Shown in pieces: positions 1 to 10,576 of a DNA stretch of 64,000 bases. The notes beneath the pieces are model-generated. The model saw only the letters and a list, made by a program, of their open reading frames with translations. It ran no database searches and had not been told where the DNA came from. Made by a program: the position numbers and the translations under genes. Source of the stretch: Plazaster borealis (Eukaryota > Echinodermata > Asteroidea > Forcipulatida > Labidiasteridae); contig CM037476.1 of NCBI GenBank assembly GCA_021014325.1, positions 17,582,827 through 17,646,826 on the forward strand, read 5' to 3'. Each line of letters opens with the position of its first letter. Within the stretch, counting starts at the first letter, position 1.

Positions 1-640
1 ATGTTTTGAATTCTTGAATGTTTTTTGGTAGAACGAATTTTGACAGATGATGCTGCCTTAAAAAGAAAAAACGTACAAAAACTTTTTGCATTTATGCCAC
101 AAACAATGCACAAACAATGTTACAAGCAAAGTTGTTGGTACATGGCTGATGGACATGAGATAATGTCAGAATCCCGTCAATAACTCATAGTAGATGTTAA
201 AGTCATAGGTTTCTAACAATAACTACCACTTATCATTGGCGGATTTGTTTCGTGCAACACTTTAATTGAATGAAAGCTTATAACTTTCTCAAAATCTATA
301 AAAAATAGTTATTTAAAATTTAAGTCTACATTTTTGGGTCAAATCAGCCCCAAAACGGACCTAGCATCTTTAAGTTCTTTATGCCTCGTGTCCTATGGAG
401 TACCTGGGGAGGTGGAGGGGCCAAGGGGGCACATGTCCAGGGCAAACCTTAGGGGGTGCCAAATCAACCATGTTATTTTTTTTTAATTACTTGTTTTCTT
501 TTACAAGGACGATATCCAACTTGAAATGCAAGTGCCCTCATGATTGGGACTAATATGGATAATAGGGGTAGATCTACGCCTATTGTTTTAACTAATATCT
601 CAAAGTAGGATTTGAAACTTTACACGGTCAAGACACAATT
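1..640. other. AT-rich non-coding DNA
   Basis: I see no supportable gene here. The stretch around 20-345 (text such as acaatgcacaaacaatgtta and the following 'tggctgatggacatgagata') is related to 22740-23070, so this is a dispersed repeat of unknown class. No open frame with family resemblance was found on either strand. Confidence 0.5.
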
Positions 641-644
641 AAGT

Positions 645-852
645 GAGGTTTGCGGAGACACCATGTAATAAATCTCTCTCATGAGCTGTGGTGGTTCTGA
701 GAAGAACCAGTGAAGAAGATCTTCTCCTGAAGACGATCAGTATGCTCTGATCGAAACGTCAACAAGAAGAGTTGTTAAACCACCATTTCTTCTCAGAATC
801 ACCACAGCTCATAAAGAGAGATTTATTACATGGTGTCTCCACAAACCTCACT
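645..852. repeat. Inverted repeat with a ribozyme-like stem-loop in its centre
   Basis: The left arm (645-705, beginning gaggtttgcggagacacc) is repeated in reverse complement at about 788-852, with few mismatches. The arms enclose about 80 bp. Inside is CTGAAGA (727-733), then a 6-bp stem GATCAG (735-740) / CTGATC (747-752), then GAAAC (753-757). This is the layout of a hammerhead core, with an extra base before the stem. The arm sequence 'gcggagacaccatg' resembles 'gcggtaacaccatg' at 14569 and 59635, which also lead to such a motif. I infer a head-to-head pair of retroelement ends or a foldback element. Confidence 0.6.
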
Positions 853-2540
853 TGATAATATCTCAAAATAATGCCAAGAATTTCAAAGACAAAGTGAGTG
901 AAGGGGCGCCACCTTCTAACCTTGCCCCGTGTACACCACAAACCCTAGCTACACCACTACTTGTGTCTTACCAACTACATAGAGTGTTACTGTACTTAGA
1001 ATGTGTTTATCTGTTCCTATCCCTTTCAGCACAAACATTAGAATTGAAATAATTTTTTAAAAAACCACTATTTTTTTAAGCTACATATTTCACATAACCT
1101 TTAAAGTGTTAATTTTCAACAGTATCATTCAAACTAGTGAATTATATATTTTCTACGTATCAAAAATTACAACCCTGTTAACCTGTTTTTGTTTTCTTTC
1201 AATAAATCTAGATAAATTACTTGTTTACCAAATTATACTTGAAAAATAAACAAATAATCAGGCAGGTTAACAAGTTGTAATGTATTCGCAGGTCCAAATT
1301 TTACTGAACTGCTAACTGGGGCCAACTTCATTAAGAAATTGTTATCACAAAAAAAAATTGTCTGAACAAAGGAGTACATGTTTCTTATAACCACTACATG
1401 TTTGTATTCTGAAATATTTTCCGTTCCCAACTCACTGCAAATTTGTTGGGGGGGGGGGACTTTTTAGAGCTTCTTGAGTTATTGTTTTCCTTTGAAAATA
1501 TTGTTGCAATAATGAAACCTTGACTTGACAAAGAAAAAACAACAAAGGCTCTCATAATTAGCTCCAGGATTTGATGTTGTCTTGTGAGAAAATAAAAGAA
1601 GGCAATCACCCTGATTTGCAGAACCTCGGCCGTGAGCCATGGCCGATAATCTGCCATGGTATGCGGGAATCTCAGAATACTCAGACTTACCTCCCATTGA
1701 GCCAAATATAATGATAAGCAATGGTGGCAACTTGTCCATTTTTGTTTGCCACGTTTGTACAACTGGACAGAGGTCTGAAATTGGGGGCTACATAATAACC
1801 CCCGGAAAAGGGATATTACGAGGCATGTTTTCCAATACCTGATGTCTCTCTTTATTTTGAAACGAAGCGTAGCACTTAAGGTGCATGCCTGTGCACGCTA
1901 CACAATGAAATCTCTGAGTGGATATTTCTGTCAGCTGTCCAGCTGTCAGCAAAAAATTGAGGGTACTCCAAAGTTGCAGTCGTTACAAACCATCCACCGT
2001 AGGCCAGTCGAGACAAATTTGGATGATATACACAACACACAATCCGACGTGAAGTGGTTAACAGATCAAGAGGTTTTGACATTACATTCACAATTGATTG
2101 TACTGTTTGCCAAAGGTGACGCCAGAGCAAGGGGTCTTTACACTGTGTGTGAAACTGCTTCAATGTCATGTGTCACTAAAACTATCGCTAATGTGAACAC
2201 AAACCAAATATTGCTGAAATACAAAATGTTTACACACAGAGAATCTCTTGTGCAAGATACAATGTTAAGACAACAACTGTAAGACATGCACCATATCTTT
2301 AAATGCAATTTGACTTCCAAAATGGCAGACCGTGGGCGGACAGTAGCCGGGTATAAGTGTTGCATACGAAGTGTGGACCTGAGAAAAAAAGAGGTCCACA
2401 CAGTGTAGGGACTTGAAACACTATGTGGACTTACAAACGTCCACACACTGTTTTTTTTTTACAGTGTTGAAGAATAGGATTTTTCTTAAATGTACAGAAT
2501 GCCCACAGAGTATACATGCATACAACACAGAGCTGGGGTC
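853..2540. other. Intergenic DNA, no gene recognised
   Basis: Two overlapping open stretches on the plus strand (1639-1842 and 1842-2282) have no recognisable domain, signal peptide or conserved motif. The second starts at an ATG whose A is the last base of the first ORF's stop codon, and it is 146 codons long. I cannot exclude a lineage-specific exon, but composition and lack of splice context suggest chance. A G-run (1448-1459) is a homopolymer tract. Confidence 0.4.
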
Positions 2541-2918
2541 TTAAAGGCACTGGACACGTTTGGTAATTACTCAAAATATATATTAGCATAAAAGCTTACT
2601 TGGTAACGAGCAACGGAGAGCTAATACTAGTATAAAACATTGTGAGAAACGACTCCCTCTGAAGTAACGTAAAGAAAGAGGTAATTTCTCACTAAAATAT
2701 TTGAATCTGAAAAAGACTTCAGGCCTGAAGCCTTTCTCAGGCATCTGAAAGCACACAGATTGTGCAACAAGGGTGTTTTTTCTTTCATTATTTTCTTGCA
2801 ACTTCGATGACCACTTGAGTTGAAATTTTCACAGGCTTGTTATTTTATGCATATGTTGGGATACACCAAGTGAGAACACTGGTCATGAACAATTACCAAA
2901 CGTGTCCAGTGCCTTTAA
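2541..2918. mobile_element. MITE family A, copy 1 (centre type i)
   Basis: Terminal inverted repeats begin TTAAAGGCACTGGACACGTT and end with the complement AACGTGTCCAGTGCCTTTAA. The copy is about 378 bp and has no coding capacity. The internal landmarks (gagaaacgactccctctga, tgcatatgttgggatacacc) recur in at least ten other places in this window. The central palindrome here is the 'aggcctgaagcctttctcag' type. The superfamily is not settled, because the target duplication is unclear. Confidence 0.85.
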
Positions 2919-3061
2919 CATTGTGTTTGAAACTATGTCATATCATACATCGAGATACACCATTTTCACACCTGGAGCATCTCTTGTGCGTGCTACAATG
3001 CTATATTTTTAAAAATTTAACTACAACATTTTTGTTACCGATCGATGCATCGATAAACTCC

Positions 3062-6000
3062 TTATTGATTTCTCAGCTGGGCTAATCTCTGTGACAGTTC
3101 GTCTTGCTCCATAGACACTGTACTGGCTCCGGCTAGGGATGTTGTCTGTCCCTGAGGTAGCTCCATATTCAGATCCAGTCTGATGACAAAAGCACAAATA
3201 AAAATTAACAATTATCAATAACTAAAACTGGAGGACAATAAAACCCTCCATGGTTAAGATACTTGCTCTAGAATACAGGGGTCATGGGTTCGAATCCCAA
3301 ATGAGTACTGAGTAGTATGCCTGTGGATTTTTATTTCCTGCAGGACTTGGGAATGCACTGAGTATACAGTTCTTGTCACACATCAGAAGAGGGTAAAAAA
3401 AAATAAAAACTCTTGATGCATTTATTACATCTATTAAACATGTAGATATTGTTTGCCAAAGAAAATTTTGCTTTCTAAACGTTTCTGAGTGAAATATGAA
3501 CTGGCTTAAGGCATAAACAGAAGACGGAAGGCGAAAGACAGAAGACGGAAGACGGAAGACAGAAGACAGAAGACAGAAAACAAAAGACAAAAGACAGAAG
3601 ACAAAAGACAAACAACCAAAGACAATAGACAAAACACAAAAGACAAAAGGATGTGTCCTCTAATAAAAACAATTGACGGCCAAAATGGCGAGTATGCCAG
3701 ACAGTAACTGCATGTGGTGTTGGTGCAAGGGCTCAATAAAAGTCTTGTTCAATCTGTATCACTTTGTGAATGTAAATCACTCACTATTTTTAAACACAAA
3801 CTGAAATCTGCTTTAATCCACCAGCTGTTTAAGTAAACTCTTTTTATCCTATACTTTACTGTTACTGGTCTCCCAACCCCCCTAACTTGTTTTGCTTTAT
3901 GATTTCTAGCGTTTTGCAACCTTTTTTAAGTTGTTCTTTTCACTTGGCGCTTATATCTGTGGTTTTACAGGGTTTTTGTACTTTTTGTATTATTTTGTAC
4001 TATTCGTTAAGTTATTATGTTTTGCTATACTACTTGTATTTTTTAAATTTTAATTCCCACGCCTTGTTTTGGCTTTTTAGATAATTTGTTTCCTCTTTAC
4101 TTTTTAATCTACTTTTTAGTTTTGTTTGCTTCCGTGTTTAATTGCTTGGCTGTTATCTGTACACTGAGTTTTTTAACTTTTAAATTTGTTAATTTTTAAG
4201 TATTTTATTGCCTAGGTTTTATAGTTTTTAGTTTTTAGTTTTTTGTGAGGCGCTTTGGGGTATTTTACATAAGGCGCGATATAAATGCATTTATTATTGT
4301 TATTAATATTATTATTGAATTATATCTCATCTTACTACTTTTGCTAGTCATTGTACTCATAAACACACACTGTTTAATGTTACTTGTTGTAGGTATTATT
4401 TTGTTTATTCGTCTGTTGTAAAGCTATTATTTTGTTTAGTTTTTGTAGGCTGTTCCTTGACAAGCCCCGCTTTTTGGAACGTGCCTCCACATTTATTGAC
4501 TGTACTTTTTTTTCTTGATGCTAATATGTGGAAATAAAAGTTGCTTTGAATTGAATTGATACTTTACCCTGCTTCATCAGCCACTTCTTGCATCAATGTG
4601 TCGACCTGTGCCTCGGGGACATTCAATGTAGTTGTTCCGGCCATTGCATCATCCATCACTGCAGTCTGTACGTCTAAACTCTCAAATTGCTTCTCAAATT
4701 GGTCCATGATTTTTGTAACCTGGAATATGAAGTAAAATGAACAAAATAAATAAAAAGGAAGATCAACAACTATAATTAACTAACAGTTTAATGTCTGGTT
4801 TTCTGCAAAGACTTGTAAGATCTTCTGCAGAGACTTGTAAGATCTTCTGCAGAGACTTGTAAAATCTTCTGCAGAGACTTGTAAGATCTTCTGCAGAGAC
4901 TTGTAAGATCTTCTGCAGAGACTTGTAAGATCTTCTGCAGAGACTTGTGAGATCTTCTGCAGAGACTTGTAAGATCTTCTGCAGAGACTTGTAAGATCTT
5001 CTGCAGAGACTTGTAAGATCTTCTGCAGAGACTTGTAAGATCTTCTGCAGAGACTTGTAAGATGTTCTGCAGAGACTTGTAAGATCTTCTGCAGAGACTT
5101 GTAAGATGTTCTGCAGAGACTTGTAAGATCTTCTGCAGAGAATTGTAAAATGTTCTGCAGAGAGTTGTACGATCTTCTGCAGAGACTAGTAAAATGTTCT
5201 GCAGAGACTTGTAACATCTTCTGCAGAGACTTGTGAGTTGCTCTAATAATACTTTCAGTGATTCAGTTTGGTAACTCACTTTTTCTAAGTTCATAGACTT
5301 CAAAGCACTCTCCATAGATTTGACAACACCAGCCATTGACTTTGTGATTTGTCTCGTTGTGACTGCAGTCTGCACGCGTTGGGAAACCGCATCGATACGC
5401 GATGCCATTCTCATGTAGTTCAAACACTGGTTCTTCTGTCGGATGGCATTTTCTGCATGGATGCGAGCTCCCTCAGAGTTCCCTTTCTGAATTGCCTAAA
5501 AAATATTCATGATTGGAGAAGAGAAAAACTTTGAGATAAACTTTGTTCTACAGATTAAGTTCACTTATGAGGCATCCTTGGTTTCATCACCAGAAATTTC
5601 TATTAATAATAATAAAAATAATAATACCAAAAAGTGGAACCTCCGAATAAAACTCACCTTTTTGAGTTTCCCTTTTTCCACCCTTTCTTCCTTTTCACAT
5701 TTCTTTGAGCTGCGCTCCATTTGCTTTGCAGCAAATTTCAGGTTAAAAAGATTCTCTGAAGAGGGAAACTTGTTAAGAAACCTAAATATTTCTCTTGGGA
5801 GAAATTACATATTTATATGAGCTGTGTCTAAAAGATTAAGCATGCTACATTTCAAGCTACATTGGTCATCGGGTTGGCTTAGTGGTATATTTCCTTGCCT
5901 TCTACCTCTAGGACCCCGGTTCGAAACACGCCGGGGCATTATGTGGATTGGGTTTTCAGTCCCTACCTCATGGCGTGGGTTTTCTCTGGAATATTTCTCT

Positions 6001-7546
6001 GAGGTTTTCCTCCCACATCTAAAAACTGAAACTTCCTTCCTTGTCTTCTCTCCATGTCATTCTTGGCTAGTATCGGGATTAAAGGGATTGTATACGTTTG
6101 GTAATTGGAACCCACTGTTTGTTTCAATCCTATATATACCATAAAACTAACCTAAATACAAGATGCAAGGAACAAATGAACAAAATTTCAGCTAATTCAA
6201 TCGGGTATAACAACAAAATACTGTAGCTTGCAGCAACGGGGTACCCCTGTCAAGTGTAGTGACGGAGACTGATGTCCTACCATAGTACTAGGGAAATTTG
6301 GCACCCAACCATTCACATACATGGTACATATTCACTTTGCAAGACCTTTAATATCTACTGCCCTTAAATAATAAAACTAATCACAGGAACAGACATGACA
6401 GATAAATAAGAAACAAACTTTTACAGTTGACTGGTGTATCATGTGTTCTGATCTAATCCATCATAATATACACCTTTTGTTAGAACAGAAGGTACTGTCA
6501 TATGCACAGAAAACTCTAACAAAAAAATTATTATAACAAGAAATGTCACAGTGTCATGGGTGACTGAAACACATACAAACTTAAATCAATGTCCTCAACT
6601 TGTCATTTGCTGGTTTATGTTTAATGTTTGTACCTAGACCCAGTAACTGGGGTGTTGTACTCCAGGGTTTTTTCTCGTAATTTTGACATCTGCGATCCTA
6701 CTAGCTAGTACGGCCGCAGATGTCAAAATTTTGAATAAAACGGAATACAGTGCCCCAGTTACTGGATCTAGTTTGTACCATTGTTTAAGAAATTAATCAA
6801 TTATTATTTATTATTTTATGTTGTTTATTTGGAAATGTACACTTAAATTACACAACAAAAGAATATTTACTACATAAACAAAATACACAAACTGTACAAA
6901 TGGCATAAAAAGTTACATTTGGCTCGGCAAGGGTGATTTGGTGATAAGAACTTCATAATTTTCCCTTTTACAGTTTACATAAATACAATGTTTCATGGCT
7001 TTAAATATAATCTTTATAAAAAAATTCAACCCCAAATTATAAAAAAGAAAAATGTAATTAGTTTACTCATTTGTTTCCTACCTCCCATGGTTTACCCATG
7101 GAGCTAGGAATAGTTTTTTTCAATTTTTAGTAAGCACAACAAACCTCAGTCATCCATCGTCACGATCAATTACAAAATAAAAAGGATACTTTCCAACGCA
7201 GACATTTTGATATAGATATCACTTTCTTGATTGTTGGTTGAGAAGACAAAATCCAATTAACTTGCAGCAGGAACCCCTACTTCCGTACTTCTTCAGTGCT
7301 TTATAGCTGTACTTTAGAAACGTAAACAGTAAAACGAATTCCCAGTAAACACCCACCACTCAGCTGATCGAGAAAACAAAACACAAAACAGGAAGAAAAT
7401 TTACTTTTGTTTAAATTGAAGATGGAATACCTTTACAACTTAATGCAACAACTTTTGTCAATATAAATTTTTCCTTGTTAGTGATACTTACCGATTTCCG
7501 TAAATGAGCTTTTAAATCGTTCTTTTCGAGGTAAAAATGATGTCAT
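3062..7546 (-). CDS. CHMP1: CHMP1, charged multivesicular body protein 1 (ESCRT-III)
   Basis: Five coding exons on the minus strand join in frame: 7492-7546, 5658-5755, 5280-5495, 4568-4719 and 3062-3179 (stop at 3062-3064). They give about 212 residues. CHMP1 proteins are ESCRT-III subunits that recruit VPS4 and spastin-type ATPases in endosomal sorting and cytokinesis. Family marks visible are NLFNLKFAAKQ and the basic SSKKCEKEE in helix 1, IHAENAIRQKNQ, RVQTAVT, TKSMAGVVKSM and MNLEK in helices 2-3, then MDQFEKQFE and LDVQTAVMDDAM. The C-terminal DELSQRLAQLR is the MIT-interacting motif. All introns are GT-AG. Exons 2-5 are very secure. Exon 1 rests on an in-frame junction (ATC G|AG AAT) and a good donor. 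It gives an N-terminal extension before ENLFNLKF compared with the usual short start, so a different first exon is possible. Human CHMP1B is 199 residues. Confidence 0.93.
3248..3410 (+). mobile_element. tRNA-derived SINE copy
   Basis: A tRNA-like head carries a B box GGTTCGAATCC at about 3287-3297 and is followed by a tail (gagtatacagttcttgtcac) and an A-rich end. The same family occurs inverted at 17731-17885, where the A-box region is also visible. No clover leaf with a proper acceptor stem can be closed, so this is a SINE and not a tRNA gene. Confidence 0.7.
3515..3660. repeat. Heptamer polypurine microsatellite (GAAGACR)n
   Basis: A run of 7-bp units of the form gaagaca/gaagacg/caaaaga fills about 145 bp, purine-only on the plus strand apart from one C per unit. 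It creates artificial long open frames rich in Phe/Leu/Ser/Cys on the minus strand. It lies just 5' (plus-strand sense) of a LINE 3' end remnant. Confidence 0.8.
3735..4335 (+). mobile_element. LINE 3' end remnant
   Basis: Around 3760-3836 the plus strand reads SLTIFKHKLKSALIHQLFK followed by a stop, which resembles the last residues of LINE (L2/CR1/Jockey-like) reverse transcriptase ORFs ('...SFK.KLKTHLF'). A T-rich 3' region then ends in gaggcgctttggggtatttt and a cgatataaatgcatttatta tail with TTA/ATT simple repeats, typical for LINE or SINE ends in echinoderms. The clade is not resolved. The remnant lies within CHMP1 intron 4. Confidence 0.55.
4336..4558 (+). mobile_element. Second LINE-like 3' tail
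   Basis: The text running 'ggctgttccttgacaagccc' to 'gtggaaataaaagttgcttt' and then gaattgaattga looks like the 3' terminus of a non-LTR element with a short terminal repeat. It lies ten bases before the donor side of CHMP1 exon 4. No coding part remains. Confidence 0.4.
4797..5235. repeat. 22-bp minisatellite in CHMP1 intron 3
   Basis: About 20 head-to-tail copies of a 22-bp unit (agatcttctgcagagacttg plus two bases) lie between CHMP1 exons 3 and 4. Most units carry both AGATCT and CTGCAG palindromes. Because 22 is not a multiple of 3, each strand runs through all three frames every 66 bp without a stop. This makes spurious ORFs with a 22-residue periodicity that read on from CHMP1 exon 3. 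Variants cluster toward the exon-3 side (5100-5235), while the rest are nearly identical, which indicates recent expansion. Confidence 0.95.
5863..6075 (+). mobile_element. tRNA-derived SINE (GGCTTAGTGGTAT type)
   Basis: The A box (ttggcttagtggtata) and B box (ccggttcgaaacacg) are correctly spaced in the head. The body holds 'ggattgggttttcagtccct', 'ttttcctcccacatctaaaa' and 'cttccttccttgtcttctct'. Related copies are at 20801-21012 (minus) and 41250-41425 (plus, head lost). It lies in CHMP1 intron 1. Confidence 0.8.
6631..6781. repeat. Palindromic MITE-like element
   Basis: The arms 'tacctagacccagtaactgg' and the complementary 'ccagttactggatctagttt' flank an inner inverted repeat, agatgtcaaaattttgaa against the reverse of ttttgacatctgcg. 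The whole folds as one imperfect hairpin of about 150 bp. No coding potential. Confidence 0.7.
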
Positions 7547-7639
7547 TCAAGCAACAAAAATAACCCCGATCGTGACTGTGCGTCATCAACATCGCTCTAA
7601 AACTAAACTGTGTGCTAAATGTTTTTGTGCAATACATAG

Positions 7640-7793
7640 GCCCTTTTCGAACCCCGGCTTGGACTTGGGCTTGGGCTTTGGCTATGGCTTGATGCCGTCC
7701 TCCGCCTGATTGAAGCCCCGTAGGATAATCGCGCGTCAGTTGGCAAAGCCTGAGGCAAATCCCCAGCCCGAACCGCAGTTTCGAAAAGGGGCA
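7640..7793. repeat. Palindromic repeat upstream of CHMP1 exon 1
   Basis: The outer arms cccttttcgaa and ttcgaaaaggggc enclose a GC-richer body with a run of TTGGGC-like hexamers (7656-7692). About 150 bp. It sits only about 100 bp upstream of the proposed CHMP1 exon 1, so it may overlap the promoter or a 5' UTR. Confidence 0.55.
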
Positions 7794-9500
7794 TAAATGA
7801 CTACTTACATAGTCTGGTGCCAAGTACGTTGTAAGTTTTCTCACCATATAAATACGTTTGGGACGTGACCTTTTTGCTAAAAAGGACAAGCGCCCTCAAC
7901 GTTTAAAAAGTTGCTACCGGATCGCGCGAAATGTGATGAAGTTTGAGCTCAAAAGTGACAAAATTTAATCCCGACACACACTGAAGTGGTACAAAATATC
8001 GAATTCTCGTCAAACACCAGTCCTGCCAATCATTGAAAAAAATCATCCTAATAATCACCAGTAGTGCCACTCGGCACCAATAAAAGTTCGCGCAGAATAG
8101 AAATGCGTACAACTTGTTGGACCATCATCATGCGCATTTCCGAAAATGCCGCCATTTCTAATTTTTTGATTTTTTTCTAATATTATTGGTTGCGAGAGGG
8201 CGCTGTTCAAACCCGCTGTCACGTACACGCATGCTGACACGCGCACACATGCGCTGCGCGAGGACATGCAGGAGCGAGGTGGAGTTTCGAGACGATTCTT
8301 ATCTTACTGGCTCTTCTTCTAGTTGCTTATTATTTACTTTTCGTATACAGAATACAAAAATTACGGTTTCTTTCATCAATAAGTCCGTTTCGTTTGCTGT
8401 TTGAGGTGAGTATCAATGATAAGATCACAGATTTACATAAAACTTATACACGGTCTACTCTAAAAATGTAAAAAGTCTAAATGATGATATAGCATAGGCC
8501 TATATCCATGGAGGTAGGAATACCTCCATGATATAATCCTACTACAGTGACCGGTTTTTGGGGTAGCTTTTTCTTTGAATTAAAAAAAGGAAAAAGATGC
8601 CATATATCAACTGATGCCCTAATTGGCTTCCTTTGTTTATCTGAAGTATGCAAACATACATTAAAACTTGATAGACATTGAAACTTTCACACCACGCACC
8701 GATCTTCGATGACTTCAATAGCGTCCCATTTGTTTTGATGAGTTTTACCTGTTTTCAAGGCAAACAAGAAAGTATGTATGGTGTCCCGGTGAAGCCATAC
8801 GTGGAAGAAACATCTGCAGTGACTACAAGTGTTCTGTGAGACTTTGTGTATGACTCTATAGCCAGCAGTTGTCTTCATTTTATTCAACATATTTTTTATT
8901 TGATTTTAAAAATTACCATGGTAATTTGCAAAAACTATACATAATTTTTTTTTTTTAAGTGTTAATAACCATGATAACTCTTGGTTTTCAAATCTGATTG
9001 TTTTAAAGCTTTGTGTCGTTTTATGTTTCTTAAAATTTAAAAGCATACAAATTAACAGTGATAATTGAATCAACAATCCGATGTTTAAATTTTGACATTA
9101 ATAATAATATAATGATTGATATGAGGGTTACAAAAAAAATTCTCCAGACTATTAGAAAATGATATAAGGCACATGGCTTCTTTAAGCCTCTGTATTTTTC
9201 CCCCAGAATGCTCAGCAGAATGTTCAGTCACATGATTTGATCATCGTGAATTGTGAATTGAAAAAGTGTTTGATGAAACTTTCGGTGGGCAATTTTTTTA
9301 TTATGGCCCCGACAGTATGACAAATTTTTTTACCTTGTAGAAATGCCTAAAATACCACAACTTTTTGCATTTACAAGTGCAACTAACCAGTGGAGCCTTA
9401 CATGTTTCTAAGTTTTGGTCGAAGGAGAGGAGACTCTTTGCTTGGCAAGTCAAACCACAAAAATTGTATCTAGGGACTGTTTACATTGCACGCAGAGAGG
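7794..9500. other. Intergenic DNA upstream of CHMP1
   Basis: No gene recognised. The CG-containing interval 8110-8300 is the likeliest promoter area for CHMP1 transcription, by position only. A short perfect hairpin (ccatggaggtaggaatacctccatg, 8508-8532) recurs in similar form at 50943-50980. The tract around 8410-8470 matches part of the repeat at 37315-37360. Confidence 0.35.
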
Positions 9501-9549
9501 TAAAAGATTTGCCCCGATTTCAGGAGCACACCGAATACAGGACCTCCTA

Positions 9550-9846
9550 TGATATTGATAGTAGAAAACATCCCTAGAAATATTTCTGTCTGAAATGCCA
9601 TATTTGATGAGAAATAAGTAAAACTAATTTCCGATTGGAGTTATCGCTCATGAGCGTTTTATTCATGCATTGTATAACACATGCAAATGTGTAATCGGTT
9701 TTTCACTATTTTCTCGTGACCCAGATGGCCGATCGATCTCAAACTTCTACAGGTTTGTCAGTTTATGTATATGGTGGATTATATAAAGTGCTTACACTGC
9801 CAGCAACTGGTTTGCTTGCAAAAACCAATTCTGTAATGTTCCTTTA
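9550..9846. mobile_element. Dispersed element family C, copy 1
   Basis: The stretch from 'tagtagaaaacatccctaga' to 'aaaaccaattctgtaatgtt' matches 37365-37640 almost base for base, including 'cgctcatgagcgttttattc' (a small palindrome) and 'tggccgatcgatctcaaact'. It is non-coding. The tail 'cctttaa' suggests ends like the other TTAAAGG elements. Confidence 0.7.
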
Positions 9847-10380
9847 AGCTAGGCAGTATCATGAAAATTTCAAGTTGCTCTGATCATACTGATTTTAATT
9901 TCATGTTAAAGAGCTTAAAAAACCATTCAAAATGAGGGGTCTCCCATGGTCATAGGAGTTATAGACCAAGAGTTATCGCAAATTTTCTATCGTCAAATGT
10001 ACACCTTTTGATGGACAAAATCCAGCAAATAGCTGTGACCCTGATTTCCTTCCTCCATGCCCTGACTATCTAGGCTTACTACACATTATATAGGTATAGG
10101 TTTATTAACATGAATATATCTCTCTCAATTTTGAGTGGGAGGGTCACTGACTTCCAAGTGACAGACATCCTTTCATTCCGCAAGCAGGCAAGTGACTGAA
10201 CCTAATTAAATATTCAAAATGGCTGCCATTTTGTACTAAACAAGTATAGTTTTTGAACAATTTGCTTATTTTAGGAGTTTGCGTGGGCAATTTTGTGTAA
10301 GTATAACATTTTCATTATTCTTACAAGTTGAACAATAAAATTTAAATGAAACCATTATTGTTATAAGCTATTTAATATTT

Positions 10381-10490
10381 AAATGGCCGCCAAATTTCCC
10401 GCCAAATTTCCAAAATGGCCGCCAAATACCAAAATGGCCGCCAAATTTCCAAAATGGCCGCCAAATTTCCAAAATGGCCGCCAAATTCCT
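10381..10490. repeat. ~20-bp repeat array carrying AAAATGGCCGCC
   Basis: Five or so copies of a unit close to aaaatggccgccaaatttcc lie end to end. The core resembles a YY1-type site (AANATGGCGGC on one strand), but this is only a motif resemblance. The array lies just downstream of the stop of the small two-exon candidate gene (10577-11363), in its 3' region. Confidence 0.75.
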
Positions 10491-10576
10491 ATAAAAAGGC
10501 AAAAACAGAACAATCAGTTCCAGAATGCACACAAATGTTAAACTTCTCTCTTTAAAGTAATTTCTTATCTTTCTCA

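Noticed and set aside
1842..2282. 146-codon plus-strand open frame
   Set aside because: No recognisable domain, no splice context and no homologous pattern; the composition is that of surrounding DNA. Left as unassigned DNA.
3282..3736. Phe/Leu/Cys-rich minus-strand frames resembling membrane proteins
   Set aside because: Produced by the GAAGACR heptamer microsatellite.
4797..5235. CRISPR-like regular array
   Set aside because: Units are contiguous, with no unique spacers, and the context is a eukaryotic intron.
4780..5423. Long repetitive minus-strand reading frames (SLCRRSYKSLQK...)
   Set aside because: They read through a 22-bp minisatellite in CHMP1 intron 3; the consensus donor at the end of exon 3 and the family sequence show that splicing removes it.
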